Assembly (NCBI GenBank): GCA_028386065.3
Contig: JAKUCV010003535.1
Span: forward strand, 144,501 to 208,500
Direction of reading: 5' to 3'
Length of the DNA stretch: 64,000 bases
From: Turnera subulata
Taxonomy: Eukaryota > Streptophyta > Magnoliopsida > Malpighiales > Passifloraceae
Within the stretch, counting starts at the first letter, position 1. The number at the start of each line of letters is the position of its first letter. The notes under the pieces were generated by a model. The model was given only the letters and a program-made list of their open reading frames with translations, made no database searches and was not told where the DNA came from. A program made the translations under genes and the position numbers. Below are positions 23,629-34,720 of the stretch, one piece after another.

Positions 23629-24470
23629 CTATATTACAAATGAAAAACCTTTCTTGTCAAGACAAGACACAAAAATCAAATTCCTGCTTATGGTCGGTAC
23701 ATAATAACAATTGTCTAGTTCTAAAACCAAACCACTCAATAAGGTAAGATAGTAAGTTCCTACGGCTAATGTGGCAACTCTTGCTCCATTTCCGACATGT
23801 AGGTCTATCTTGCCCTTTGCCATTCTCCTACTCTTTCTCAGTTCCTCCACATTTACACAAATGTGAGAACCACTTCTGGTATCTAATACCCATGATGCTG
23901 AGATAGAGATATTAGCTTCTATAACGAAAATACCTGAAGCGGAAGTCTTACTTCCCTTCTGCTTCTTTACCTCTTCAAGGTAAACAGGGCAGTTACGTTT
24001 CCAATGACCGGACTTTCTTGCAATAGAAGCATTGACCTTCCTTTGCAACACCACCTTTGGGTTTCAGCACTTGTGAAGAAGATGCACCAAACTTTTTTTG
24101 GCAAATTTCTTCACCTTGCCCTTACCCTTTCCCTTGCTACTTCCGACCATCATAATGCTGTTTGGATTTGTTTGCCTTCATCTGTTGCTCAGCTGTTCTT
24201 AACATGTTGAGCAACCCAGACAAGGATTTGTCAAGATGATTCATTTTGAAGTTTATGACAAATTGGCTGTTACTATCCGGCAACGATTGCAGGACTAGAT
24301 CAACAGCCAACTCCCTCTACAAAGGAAAACCAAGACCCTCAAGGCTCTCAATGTATCCAATCATTTTGAGCACATGAGGTCTCACCGGTGATGACTCAGC
24401 CATCTTGCATTGGAACAATGCCTTAGAGGTCTCTTATCTCTCAGGTGTTTGATCACATCGAACGCCCCCA
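23629..24470 (-). pseudogene. Copia nucleocapsid and protease, broken
   Basis: The zinc knuckle is split between frames: QCFYCKK lies in one frame and GHWKRNCPVY in the next, near 24020-24040, so a one-base shift disrupts it. The protease motif reads WVLDTRSGSHIC, where active copia proteases have Asp-Thr/Ser-Gly at this point. The glycine is replaced by arginine. ELDNCYYVPTISRNLI follows as expected. 24055-24470 contains remains of the gag C-terminal half in another frame. Confidence 0.8.
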
Positions 24471-24471
24471 A

Positions 24472-24795
24472 TTACTCATGTTGCTTCTGAAGCTCAGAGT
24501 CCATGGTTATAAGCTTAAGGCATGAAGCATCCAATGCATCATCAAGATGCTTCTTGTAAGCATCCCTTCCTGCCCTAGAAGCACTAGGCGCCATTTCATT
24601 TGGAACAGGCCCTTCGAGGACATACAACTTCTTTTGTTGTTTAAGGACTATCCTCAAGTTGCGATACCATCTTAGGAAGTTATTCCCATTCAACTTTTCC
24701 TTCTCAAGGACAGATCGCAGTGACATTGTGCTAGTGTTTTTGTGCCATGGAAATTCTACAACAATGATCAACTCACACAAATAAGAGTCATGCAT
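24472..24795 (-). pseudogene. Copia gag N-terminal fragment
   Basis: The minus-strand frame contains LEKEKLNGNNFLRWYRNLRI and VLKQQKKLYVLEGPVP, the signature of the copia gag N-terminal domain. The likely start is the Met before SLRSVLEKEKL (about 24726). The upstream part of the frame is leader. The frame ends at 24472 in the middle of the expected domain. Confidence 0.75.
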
Positions 24796-25317
24796 ACAAA
24801 ATCATTTGACAAGGAATTCTATTAAATGATACTCCTACTATATAAATCAAGACAATCATATAAGTAGGCCAAGATCCACATTTCACTACTAGATAAGTCA
24901 GCTTTGGCTGATCGCTTACTTCATAGCTATTTAGGTAGACAACTCTTGTCAATTACATCTCATGTAACTCTTGGATAGTTGAGCGAACAACACTTGTTCT
25001 TATCTATCTCATAGACATTACTCAACTCCTTGCCTCTAAGTCCTTAATCCTATTAAGATGACCTAGTTAAGTCCAAACTCACAATAAGCAGTTCAGATAT
25101 TACAATCATCCAGTCGCACCTTGCTAGGATAAACATTGGCACCTTGCTTTGGCAAAAACTACCAAGTGTTGATCTCAACCATGATGAGTGCTTATCATGG
25201 AAGGCAACACAAGAAGAACTTAATATTTTCATCAACATACTATTCCAATACACTACATGCATGTTCTTGATGAATGTATATTGATGTTTGTAAATTTAGA
25301 AACCAAAAATACATATG

Positions 25318-26040
25318 AACATCGATGTCTAACTTGAACATCGATGTTTTGAGAATCTGATTCTCCCAACTACTTGGCAGCACTCAGTATTTTGGCCATA
25401 TCCAGAGCTGTAGAGCTCGGTTTGGTGCAATCTTGGTGTCCCTGGAAAGCAAAGAAGTAGTTCTACAACTTTGGTGTTCAGCCCGGACACCAATTCAGCC
25501 TCCTTCTGCCCCGAATTCGCTGTTGAAGTCACTGGATTCCAGAACATCGATGTTTAACCCTTAAACATCGATGTTTGAAGTTTCCGAATCCACAGAACAT
25601 CGATGTTGACAATCAAACATCGATGTTGGAGGTTGCTGAACCCTTAGAACATCGATGTTGACAATCAAACATCGATGTTTGAGGTTGCCGAGTGCATAGA
25701 ACATCGATGTTAACACTTAAACATCGATGTTTGAACTTCTGGAACTCAAGAACATCGATGTTGGAATCTTGAACATCGATGTTATGAGAGTTCTGGAACT
25801 TCAAACCAATTTGGCCGAGCTCAATTAACATCGATGTTGTAACTCTTAACATCGATGTTGTTGAGTGTTTTGCATGAGAACATCGATGTTGGTCACACAA
25901 CATCGATGTTATGAACATTCAGCTGAGGCTAAACTTCATCAGAACATCGATGTTTGTCACACAACATCGATGTTGTGAAGGTTCGGCCAAGGCTAAAATT
26001 CATGCTAACGTCGATGTTGGTCTCACCAACAATGATGTTA
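25318..26040. repeat. Array I of the AACATCGATGTT palindrome
   Basis: Eighteen copies of the palindromic core (ACATCGATGT), plus two diverged ones at the right end (26006-26040). They form nine clear pairs with starts at 25318/25337, 25543/25564, 25596/25616, 25648/25668, 25700/25720, 25751/25772, 25827/25848, 25879/25899 and 25943/25963. Within-pair distance is 19-21 bp. Pairs are separated by unrelated sequence of about 20-40 bp, with one gap of about 190 bp after the first pair. It lies in the copia leader between PBS and gag. Confidence 0.95.
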
Positions 26041-26326
26041 TGGCCTAGCTGTACTAGAACGACAATCGTTCTATACACAAACTGACACTCGATTTTTCTT
26101 AGTCGAACTCTTCAGCTTACTGACATGAACATCTTGATTGATATCTCATACCAATCAAGTGCTTGTTGTCAAAACATTTTTAACAAAAACACAACATCAA
26201 CATGTACAAAAATCATTTAGCAAATCACATATACAAAAATCATATACTAGCATGTTCATACTATATCACATATAACATATGAACACATAATTCGGTTTAG
26301 CGTTTCACAATAGGCTCCGCTACCAC
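26041..26326 (-). other. Copia leader and primer-binding site
   Basis: The minus strand next to the LTR reads GTGGTAGCGGAGCC (plus 26313-26326), a Met-tRNA-type primer-binding site. The rest of the stretch is AT-rich and non-coding. The leader on the other side of the palindrome array (24796-25317) also shows no gene. Confidence 0.75.
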
Positions 26327-27849
26327 TGTAAGTAACCGGGTCATGCAATTTGACAATCAAATGCAACTAAATGCGCAGCGGAAATCCCGGTACTCATGGA
26401 GGATCCATGTGAAACAGAGTAAACCGAGTTATAGAAAAACAGACCTGGTTCGGTTGAGGTCTTTCACTCAACTGATGATCTGAATCAGCAAGAGCCGGAC
26501 AGTAATCCCGCCCCTCTACGGTATCCAGATGAACCATGATAACTAGTTGGAATCGTCACACGATCACCAACCCGAGCACCTCCGAACTGATGTGCTAGCA
26601 GCAGGTTTTCGGAAGCTAGAGTTTATGGTATTTTGTTATTTCTCAAAGAAGGTGTATAGTCTGAAAACTCAAGAACACTCAAGACTCTCTCAAGCTCTAT
26701 CCTCTGAAAATTTTCAGACTCTAAGTGATGAAGACATAAGGCATAATCAGATTATGCTTAGACTAATCCCACTCACAAAAGCAAGGGACAAAGTGGCCAA
26801 CACCTTTGACCAACATGATTAGCTTTTAGCTAATGATGTCTCCACTAATGTCTTAATGGGATTACACATCACCATGCACTGATATGGTTCAATAAATCAG
26901 ACATTTAGTGAACCAAACCAGCCCAAAACGACCCTGGTCCAACCATGGCCCAACCACAAACCTAATTACCTGGTTCAACCACAGTTCAACCACCAGCTCG
27001 AATCAACGGCTCTAAGTGTGTGACCCTGTAGGCACTTGTAACATCCGGCAATAATTGTAAACTCATTTACAATTATAAGCAAAGAGCGGCGTCTAGCAAC
27101 ACATCATTGCTACCCGAACGACAAGATCAGTACTGATTCATATGCCTCGCAAACATGTCATCGTCCCTTCGTCCCATTATCAAAATTAAACACGAGACAT
27201 GGAATATGTCAATCTCGCATATGTTCAATCTTGGTTTCTTGATCCTCGAGTTAACCGCGTAAAACGGATACCAATGATATCACCATATCATAATCCGAGC
27301 ATGGCCATGCATTTCCGGTTCAACTCTATCAAGAAACCATCCGATAATATACCCGTTATATGGGTTGGACGAATCCCCTCTGGATCATACAAAACCCACT
27401 ACACATTTATGATATACCCAATGATTACCCTTAAATCCACCTAGTTACGGATGACTAGGAATAATATCAAAGTATATAACTCATATGTTGGGAACCTTGA
27501 TGATCTCAGGTCAAAGGACAATACATATAAGAACCACTAATGACAATCATATAACGTTCCATGTAGCGTTCTTATGTGGGTCGGTCCAGTCCACAAGTTC
27601 TCTAACTTGTACCCGTATGTAGAATTCATATCACATATAAATTCTCAACATACGCTAGTCTTAATTTATTATTGCAACCCATCCATAATAATAATTGACT
27701 AGGGACATTTGAGAATATAAAATATTCTAGGGTTATAAATATGTGCAAGGGTTTATCTCATAAACGATATTTATTGGAATAACCTTAATGTGTATACATG
27801 ACTACAAGCAATCATCCATTGATTGGCTTTTGGGCATATTACACTAACA
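26327..27849 (-). mobile_element. 5' LTR of copia element
   Basis: Near-identical partner of 19505-21049, differing by scattered substitutions and a short deletion around 26940-26990. Begins at the PBS boundary (TGTAAGTAACC on the plus strand) and ends ACACTAACA at 27849. Confidence 0.92.
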
Positions 27850-29068
27850 CAAATTTCTTCGAACTCCGTTTAGCCCTAATTTTTGCCTAGGCTGCCCTTA
27901 CGGGTTTTCAACCTAGCGGGCATGTCCTAAATTTTTCCAAGGTCGCCCTTTCGGGTTTTCAACCTTGCGAACTGATTCTCCCTCTCTTTCTTCATCATTT
28001 TTTTCTTTCTCAAGGGCACGCAATGATCGAATATCAGATTGGGTGATGGAGAACTTGAAATTCCTGCGGTGATATCCCCGAAGGACAACTTGATCTTGAT
28101 TCTTCACCAACTTGACAACGGATGTATGACTGATAGGAATTCGAAGGTGGTACTTCAAATGCCTAGGGCTATCTTTTTAATGAACAAAACTCAAATCAAA
28201 CCTTATTATTTTTTATCAACTTAGTTTAGGAGCAAAATTATTTAGACCGGGCTCATCTTTGAGTTGCCTACGTACCAGCAGAAATAGTGTTCAATCTTTC
28301 CAAATTCCATAAAGTAATGAAGGATATATTTTTTCTGAAAAGTCTTTCTTGGAAAATGGCACATTGGTCATGAAGTCAAGAGATTCTTTTCCTTTCTTTT
28401 TTCGTTTTCTTTTTCTTTTTATTTTCTTTTTTTCCCCTTTTTTTTCTTTTCTTTCCTTCCTTTTTTTTTTCGAAAAGGGACTTTACGAGCCAGGCGTTTA
28501 ATCAAAACAAGACATTTAAAGCAAGAATTTAAAGACAAACTTAATTTACTGGATCAGGTCTTTGTAGTTCATTTTATGGTTCCCAAGCTAAGTCAATAAA
28601 TCTTGATAAGACTAAAAATTCCATATTCATAAATGAAAAGATAAGAACATTCGCTTCATAGACGTTACATGACAACGACTAGTAGACATCAGACGGGCAA
28701 TATTGACTCTTTAAGGTGAGGTTAACAAGGACAAGCCTCAATCCTCTTTGTTCTAAATCATGAAAGACAATCTTGACTCTTAACGACAAAGCAAAAGAAC
28801 TTTCTCCTCCCCATTGACAACCCTAGGCATCTTTCTCCATTGTCCACTCTATCTTGTCTGGATACGCGAGCTTTCTTCGGTACTATAGTGATAGTTTCCT
28901 TCGGATCATCTTATTGGACTCCAATCACCATTGTCTCATCTCTGGTTTCTGGGTCATCCTTGTCTTCTCCTTCAACCTCATGCAATCTCGAGATTTCGAA
29001 TGTTCATCAGATCTTGAGACGTCGTCCCAGTCATCCCATTTGCTTTCCCTCATTTCCCTAAGGCAATC
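27850..29068 (-). other. Tat-like element internal region, non-coding part
   Basis: No credible coding frame. It contains a long pyrimidine-rich block at 28380-28475, purine-rich on the element's own strand. A similar block lies at 33262-33315 in the neighbouring copy, in the same relative position between the antisense gene and the sense ORF. The phrase GAGTTGCCTACGTACC (28260-28276) has a counterpart in the other copy near 33235. No gag-pol remains are seen. Confidence 0.5.
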
Positions 29069-29401
29069 CTAGAGATTTTCCTTCGCCTTCAAGCTTTCCC
29101 AAGTGAGTGTAGCGTTCTGGAGCTGAATGCCCCTTATTACATCTTCTACCAATGCATATTGTCTCATGGCATCCCAGAACTGCTTCATGTCTACCTGGGC
29201 AAGTGGTTGCCCTAGTAGGACCCCCCGAAGAATCCTCACTTCCAACTTGCTCATCAAGGCCCTAAACGTGAACTTCACCACTTTCTCTTGTTGGAGGCTC
29301 CTATCCTCGTACATCGGAAATTCATCTCCCATTGGTTCATCTCTTGGATCCACTCCAGTGCCCTTAGTGCCCCTTGATTGGTTTGCATGCTCATTGCTCA
29401 T
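29069..29401 (-). CDS. Unrecognised 110-codon ORF of Tat-like element
   Basis: Minus-strand ORF starting ATG at 29401. The sequence is acidic at the N-terminus (GVDPRDEPMGDEFPMYEDRS), then amphipathic (FRALMSKLEVRILRGVLLG, MKQFWDAMRQYALVEDVIRG). No zinc knuckle or catalytic motif. The position, downstream of LTR and PBS in the element's sense direction, is that of the extra ORF1 or gag start in Tat-lineage elements, but I do not recognise the family. The neighbouring copy has a different ORF there (33856-34266). Confidence 0.35.
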   Translation of the reverse strand: MSNEHANQSRGTKGTGVDPRDEPMGDEFPMYEDRSLQQEKVVKFTFRALMSKLEVRILRGVLLGQPLAQVDMKQFWDAMRQYALVEDVIRGIQLQNATLTWESLKAKENL

Positions 29402-30171
29402 GATTTTTTCTTACTGTTGGAGGTGAAAAGATATACCTCAGTAATTCACCTTGAAGGGTTCGAAAAAAAGATGGGTGACGAATGGTTTAAGCAACAAAAA
29501 AAAAGGTATGAGGGGTGACTTTTTGACTCGGTATGCTCCATTTTGGAAATTACACAAAATCTTATATGTAATGCAGTCCTAATGTTTCAAATCTTGAAGG
29601 CAATTGGACATTGACTCAAACTATCACCAGACAAGGATTCTCCAGAAGCTTTAGTGGACGAATCACTCCTTAGACCATGGAGGTATCTTCCCTTTTCCTC
29701 TATCTTTCTTTTCTCTTCTTCCCTCATTCCAAGTGTATGCATAGAATTGAATACCGAAATAACAAGATATAACAAACATGTATAAGACATGGTAGACATC
29801 ACCCAAATGTACTTAACACTTATTGATTCATTATGCATGAGATGCTCAGGGTATGTGGCTAGTTGGGGGCTAAAAGACTGCCTCTAAGGAATAGTTTGAC
29901 CTACTCACATGTGATAATGGATATCCCGTGAGGTCCAATGCCCGTTAATCCCTATCATTGCTTGAGCAGCGAGAAACCCGTTCACGCAAGCCACTATCGC
30001 TTAAGGAAAGCAATGTAATGGACTTGGATTCCCTAGCCCTCTTATGGTGAAGGCTTCACAACAATCATCATGAATGAAAGGCACTTATGATGACACATAA
30101 AAAGACATACAAAAATTCGACGATTGCACAAAGCTTCTTTAACCCTCAAAGTCCCTAGTGGAGTCGCCAAC
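29402..30171 (-). other. Tat-like leader and primer-binding site
   Basis: 29810-30171 is homologous to 34340-34720. The minus strand beside the LTR reads TTGGCGACTCCACTAGGGAC (plus 30151-30170), matching the TGGCGACTC-type PBS typical of Tat/Ogre-lineage elements. The remainder is non-coding. Confidence 0.65.
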
Positions 30172-31794
30172 TGTGAGAACCCGATCCAAAATCAATTGGG
30201 CCTTCTCACCTATCCTTTACACCTTCTTCTTAACCTTCATCCAGCATCTCTGGAGTCACCACCTAAATTTTATTAAAGGACAAAACTTGGGAAAAATCTT
30301 CATATGACTCTGTTTAGGCAACTAGACAACGAACCAAAGATGATGGACCCGAGGGCTCGTCATGGATGGGAAGGTGTTAGCCACCCATCCATGTTGGGGC
30401 GAAACCTTGTGCAAATGAAGAACTTTTGTACACCTTGTGCAAGTGTGCAGGTCTGCAAACAAATCATATAAAAAACTGAAATTAAAAAGAAAGGGGAGAA
30501 GAAGAAGATTTGGCTTGAGTCTCCACCACTAGAGACCACCTACGTACCACGTCGACCAGGTTCAAAGCCCACGTAGTTCTTACAATGGTTCAACAACATA
30601 CACATCATCATACAGACCAGCATGTCAGAAGCAAACAACAGACAAAAAGGGGTTTAGGCTTACCTCTTATGGCCCTCCTCTAGCTCCTTGATTTGGGTTG
30701 TGTTGTATCCCAACCTTCTTCCCACTTCTTAGCTCTATCTTTGATTCCCTTAATAGTCTACCCTTTTTGCTTCTTTATTGATGCTACCCACGAAATTTCT
30801 CCAGAGTTTCTGCCTATATAACTATTTCTAGGCTTGGAGAAGTAGAGTTTCTCCAAGCAACAAAGCTGATGAAGAGTGTGTGTAGAATCGAATCTCTGTC
30901 TTCTGAAATGTGAGAGGGGGGTCCTATTTATAGTGTTCTGGGAAGTATAGGGGCGTGGACCTGCTTAATGATCATAGTAATGACCATAAATCTTGGCCAA
31001 AATCGAGTTGAACAAAATCTGGAGCGAAATCGCGGTGGGGGGTTGGTGTTTATGCATTCTGGGTACGTATGACTGCCATGGCCGGCGGTCATCCTGTGGT
31101 GACTGCCAAGCCGGGCGGTCATGGGTGGATGATCGACCAGACCGGGATGACCGCCCGCACCTACGCATTCCACCCGTTCTTTCCTTTTTTCGGTCTTAAT
31201 TCCCTCTGTTTCCTCCCTGATTGATCCTACCGTGTAATTAACCCTTTAACTGCCCAGAATCACTTGTTTTCTTGATTACTACTGCTCCTCTTAATTGATT
31301 GATTACACATTGACTCCTTATTTCATGCTAAAATCATACCAAAAACACTTTTACTATTAAGGGATGATTTAATTCTGATTTTCCACGAAAATCAGAGCTA
31401 AATTTATCTGCAAGTAAGGTGTTTATGGATTGTGCAACTCTGAAAAAGTCCATATTCCATTAACTTTGACCCTTACATTCATTCTTAACTCAAAAATAAA
31501 TCTTCTCAATATAATTGGGTTAAAGAATAAATAAACAAGCCCAAGCCAGTAGAATAAAATACATTTTAGCAATTTAATCCCTAATATATATTTTTACCCT
31601 AAGATCAAATCATCTCATTAGTCCTAGGACTTAAACACATAACATGTTTTAATCACTAAAATATATAAATTCTACCAAATTGAATTCTCACCATGCATCA
31701 ACCAAAGACTAAATCATCTCATTAATCTCAAGGTCCAAATATGCTAAAAATTTAATTTAGTAAAATATTCATGGGTCAAATTTGGGTGTTCACA
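30172..31794 (-). mobile_element. Tat-like LTR (middle LTR of tandem arrangement)
   Basis: Minus orientation: starts TGTGAACACCCAAATTTGACC at its right end and ends GGATCGGGTTCTCACA at 30172. 1623 bp. TATA box TATAAATAG on the minus strand at 30924-30932. Followed leftward by a PBS and leader, so it can serve as the 5' LTR of the unit to its left. It also borders the antisense gene of the unit to its right, the usual 3' LTR position. Confidence 0.85.
31071..31160. promoter_or_regulatory. GGCGGTCAT-type palindromic module in LTR U3
   Basis: Half-sites GACTGCC 31071-31077, GGCGGTCAT 31084-31092, GTGACTGCC 31099-31107, GGCGGTCAT 31114-31122 and ATGACCGCC 31147-31155. Neighbouring opposite half-sites are spaced by about 6 bp, so arms alternate every 15 bp. 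It lies about 140 bp upstream of the minus-strand TATA box at 30932. Confidence 0.65.
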
Positions 31795-33053
31795 ATGAGT
31801 GAGAATTTTCTTGCTAAAGTGCTTCGGTAGATGGCGAGTGTCCCTCGTGTGTGCCGCCTGAGTTTTGTAGTGCTGGGGTTATCTAGACTGTTCCAACTCC
31901 GTGGTGTGGTGGTGGATGACAACCTGATCCGTGCTGCCGTGAAACTATGGGATAAAAGCCGTTGTGTGTTCCGTTTTGGTCAAGACATGGTGGAGCTCTG
32001 TCCTTCTGTTGACGAATTCAATGCGTTCTTGGGCACAAAGTTCGTAAAGGAGGTTGCCATGGTTTCTCTTGCCAAACCCGTTTTGAAAGAGATCAGCAAA
32101 TTTGTCTTCTTAGCTAATGGGCAAATCGGTTTTCTTTTAGACCCAGAAAATCGTCTTGAATTGTCAAAAATCATCGATCACTACTTCCTTGGTGGCTTAG
32201 AACAGCACCCTGGAGAAGATGATCCCCTTTGGAAAGAGAAACGCAATCCTGCTCTTGCTCTTGTGATGACACACAAGTTTCTGTTAGTGAGCTCCCCTGG
32301 TGTTTATTCCCTCTGGATTGGTGCCTTGGTGGCTAAGCTTTTTGACAAGAAAAGTCTAGTTCATGTGATACTGGGTGAAACTCTTCATTGCTTGGATAGG
32401 TTAACAGATGATCCCACGGCCTCCATGACTGGTTCTCCCCTCTTGCTTCAAGTATGCACTCGCCAATCTTACTTCCCCAATTGTCATTGTCGTCATACTG
32501 ACCCTTCCCTCTTTTCCTAGATGTGGTTATGTGAACACCTCACGTTGATTGAACGTCCCCAAGATGACCCCACAAATTATGTTCGTCGTGGCTATTCTTT
32601 CTTCTTTCACACCATTCGGATTGGACCACCTATATGAGAGACCTCAAAGGTGCACAGATTACTTGGTACTGTAGGTGGTTGGGAATGTAGGAGGTGGTCA
32701 TCCACTCTCTATGGAAAGATTGGATGCCACTCCCAGGTCTAGAGAACTTCACATACTATCGCCCGAACAGGATCCTGAGACAGTTTGGCATAGACCAGAT
32801 GGTTCCATCTACCATCCCGACTCCAACCGTAGGACCTACGGAGGGTGCTGCTTTGGAAGCCATCAAATGGAGCTGGGCCCTGGCCTTGAGGGAAAGCACT
32901 TGTGGTTACTTTGAGATAAATCCTCCTACAAGGTACTTAAAGTGGCTGAAGGAAGATGTGGCTGATTCCGAAAGGCCCCTGCGTCTTTCAAGGGAGGCAT
33001 TCTTGGAAGAACCTGCGCCTCCAGGATTCGAGTCATCTGAGCATCTTTTTTAG
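31795..33053 (+). pseudogene. Plant-mobile-domain-like (DUF7745-type) gene with intron, antisense to element
   Basis: The true start is probably ATG 31795 (MSENFLAKVLR), matching the start of the 3675-4600 copy. A TAG replaces the expected Trp codon at 31828, so the open part begins at ATG 31831. Conserved blocks: LSRLFQLRG, CVFRFGQDMVELCPSVDEFN, ALVMTHKFLLVSSPGVYSLW, HVILGETLHCLDRL, GSPLLLQ. A 69-bp intron (GT 32452, AG 32520) precedes ATGTGGTTATGTGAACACC (MWLCEHL). The C-terminal part in another frame reads LPGLENFTYYRPNRILRQFG and EINPPTRYLKWLKEDVADSE to 33053. Stops near 32630 and frame changes indicate decay. The start codon directly abuts the LTR end. Biochemical function is unknown. 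Confidence 0.7.
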
Positions 33054-33855
33054 AAGAACAAAGGTGGAAGTGGCACATCGAGTTGCAAGAGGCATAGGAA
33101 GAACTGAGTCTCATCTCAACAATTATCCTTTTACAATTATGATGCATGCGAATAAATGAGTGAACAAACTCCCCTTATCTTTTTTGTTAACCTTCGGATT
33201 ATCACCAATAATAATGGAACCGAACCCTTGCTGGGCTTCCTACGTATTCATGGCTTATTTTTTCTCTCTCTCTTTTTTTCCCCTTTTTTTTCTTTTCTTC
33301 TTTTTTTTTTTTATAAACTCATGAAATCAGGTTCACGCAGTTCTCTTCATGTCAGCTCATTTGTCTTGTGTTTATTAATTCCCAGAAACCCCCTCTTTCC
33401 TTGATCTATTATCTTGTTTCTTCGCGGAGTTTGTAACTCAATTATATTTCCAGACCATGAGATCTTCAGACTTCTTCCGAATAGTTCTTCCTTGAAACAC
33501 CTTCTAGAACTCTCTTACTTGTATGGCTTCAAGGCAAGGTTCCTGGAACTTCTATTTGGTTTGGCCTTGACTATTTTCGGAGTTTTTTGGGAATTTTGCT
33601 TCTATTAGTACTTCACCCTTAGATTAACTTTTATAGATTTTTGGGAGTTTGCTCAATACACCACATTCACAAGAATCATGCATGCACAAAGACATTATCA
33701 AGATGAAAGAAAAGAGTGCCTCATTTATTAAAATAGAAAATAACAAAACAATGACTTGCCCATCGGCTTATTTTAACTAGGCACCCGGTATGGACCACTA
33801 CATAAGTCCTTAAGCAACCCCATCTTCTACAAAAAGATGCCTACAACCAAAGGCT
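33054..33855 (-). other. Tat-like internal spacer with polypyrimidine block
   Basis: 33262-33315 is almost pure C/T on the plus strand. The rest (33330-33855) has no recognisable gene. No gag-pol motif is found between the antisense gene and the ORF at 33856, so most of the autonomous coding capacity is missing. Confidence 0.5.
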
Positions 33856-34266
33856 TCATCCTCTTTGATCTCTTTTTCCTTTTTTTTCTTCTTCCTCCTC
33901 TATTTCAACAGGGTAATAATCAAAGAATATTTCAAATCCTGGTTTTCCGGTCTTCGTGACATTACACACCCAAGGTTCAGGGAACCCGCAAAAAGGAAAG
34001 TCCTCTCCCTCCTTCATGAAGTAGGCATTCAGCGTCTTGAAATAAGGAGTCATAGGGAAATCCTGCTCTTGCTTCTTCTTGCAAGCTAATTCCCTTGCAC
34101 GGTTCTTCTCCTTCTGTCTTTCTGATTCTATTAGGGTCGGAGTTATCCCAAACCAAAAGGTGGTGTGGCACTTGAAACGTGAGGGACTTCCAATACCCCT
34201 TGTTGTCTTTTCCCCAACCACATGATCGGAAAATATTTCATTTTCCCCATGAGCTTCTTCACACAC
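33856..34266 (-). CDS. Unrecognised 136-codon ORF of Tat-like element
   Basis: Minus-strand ORF, ATG at 34266. It has a central segment FKCHTTFWFGITPTLIESER, a charged helix (RQKEKNRARELACKKKQEQD), an aromatic part (YFKTLNAYFMKEGEDFPFCG, FDYYPVEIE) and a Glu/Lys tail. It starts about 450 bp after the PBS in the element's sense direction, where Tat-lineage elements can carry an extra ORF1. I do not recognise the domain. Composition and a single frame suggest a once-used protein, but a chance ORF cannot be excluded. Confidence 0.4.
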   Translation of the reverse strand: MCEEAHGENEIFSDHVVGEKTTRGIGSPSRFKCHTTFWFGITPTLIESERQKEKNRARELACKKKQEQDFPMTPYFKTLNAYFMKEGEDFPFCGFPEPWVCNVTKTGKPGFEIFFDYYPVEIEEEEEKKGKRDQRG

Positions 34267-34720
34267 ACCATTTTTGGTTCCCGGTTTGAATAGGTAAAAC
34301 TAAAGGAGGCACCCTATTGACATCTACTTGAATTCACAACAATAGTCACCCAAATGCACATAACACTTATTGATTCATCATGCATGAGATGCTCAAGGTA
34401 TGTGGCTGGTTGGGAGCTAAAAGACTGCTGCTAAGAAAAATAGTTTGACCTACTCACATGTGATAATGGATATCGCATGAGGTCCAAGGCCCGTTAATCC
34501 CTATTATTGCTTGAGCAGCGAGAAGCCAGTACACTCGAGCCACTATCGCTTAAGGAAAGCATCGTAATGGACTAGGAGTTCATAGCCCTCTTATTGTGAA
34601 GACTTCACAACAATCATCATGAATGCAAGGCACTTATGATGACACATAAAAAGGCATACAGAATTCAATAATTGCATAAAAGTTTCTTGAACCCCCAAAG
34701 TCCCTAGTGGAGTCCCCAGC
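34267..34720 (-). other. Tat-like leader and primer-binding site
   Basis: Homologous to 29810-30171. The minus strand beside the LTR reads GCTGGGGACTCCACTAGGGA (plus 34701-34720), a mutated version of the TTGGCGACTCCACTAGGGAC site at 30151. No gene. Confidence 0.6.

Larger units (their letters stand above)
19505..27849 (-). mobile_element. Ty1/copia retrotransposon, nearly full length, minus strand
   Basis: Two LTRs of 1545 and 1523 bp (19505-21049 and 26327-27849) share their ends, TGTAAGTAACCGGG and CATATTACACTAACA. They flank, in minus-strand order, PBS, leader, gag, protease, integrase, reverse transcriptase and RNase H, the copia order. The flanking five bases are CAAGT on the left and CAAAT on the right, a duplication with one mismatch. 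Coding regions carry frameshifts and a damaged protease, so it is not autonomous. The leader carries the largest array of the AACATCGATGTT palindrome. Confidence 0.92.

Noticed and set aside
25318..26040. Palindrome arrays as a CRISPR array
   Set aside because: The repeat is only 12 bp and fully palindromic, spacing alternates short/long, the setting is a plant retrotransposon and no cas genes exist.
33865..34089. Plus-strand frame overlapping the 33856-34266 ORF
   Set aside because: Shadow of the minus-strand ORF through a poly-Lys/Glu region (poly-Phe in this frame).
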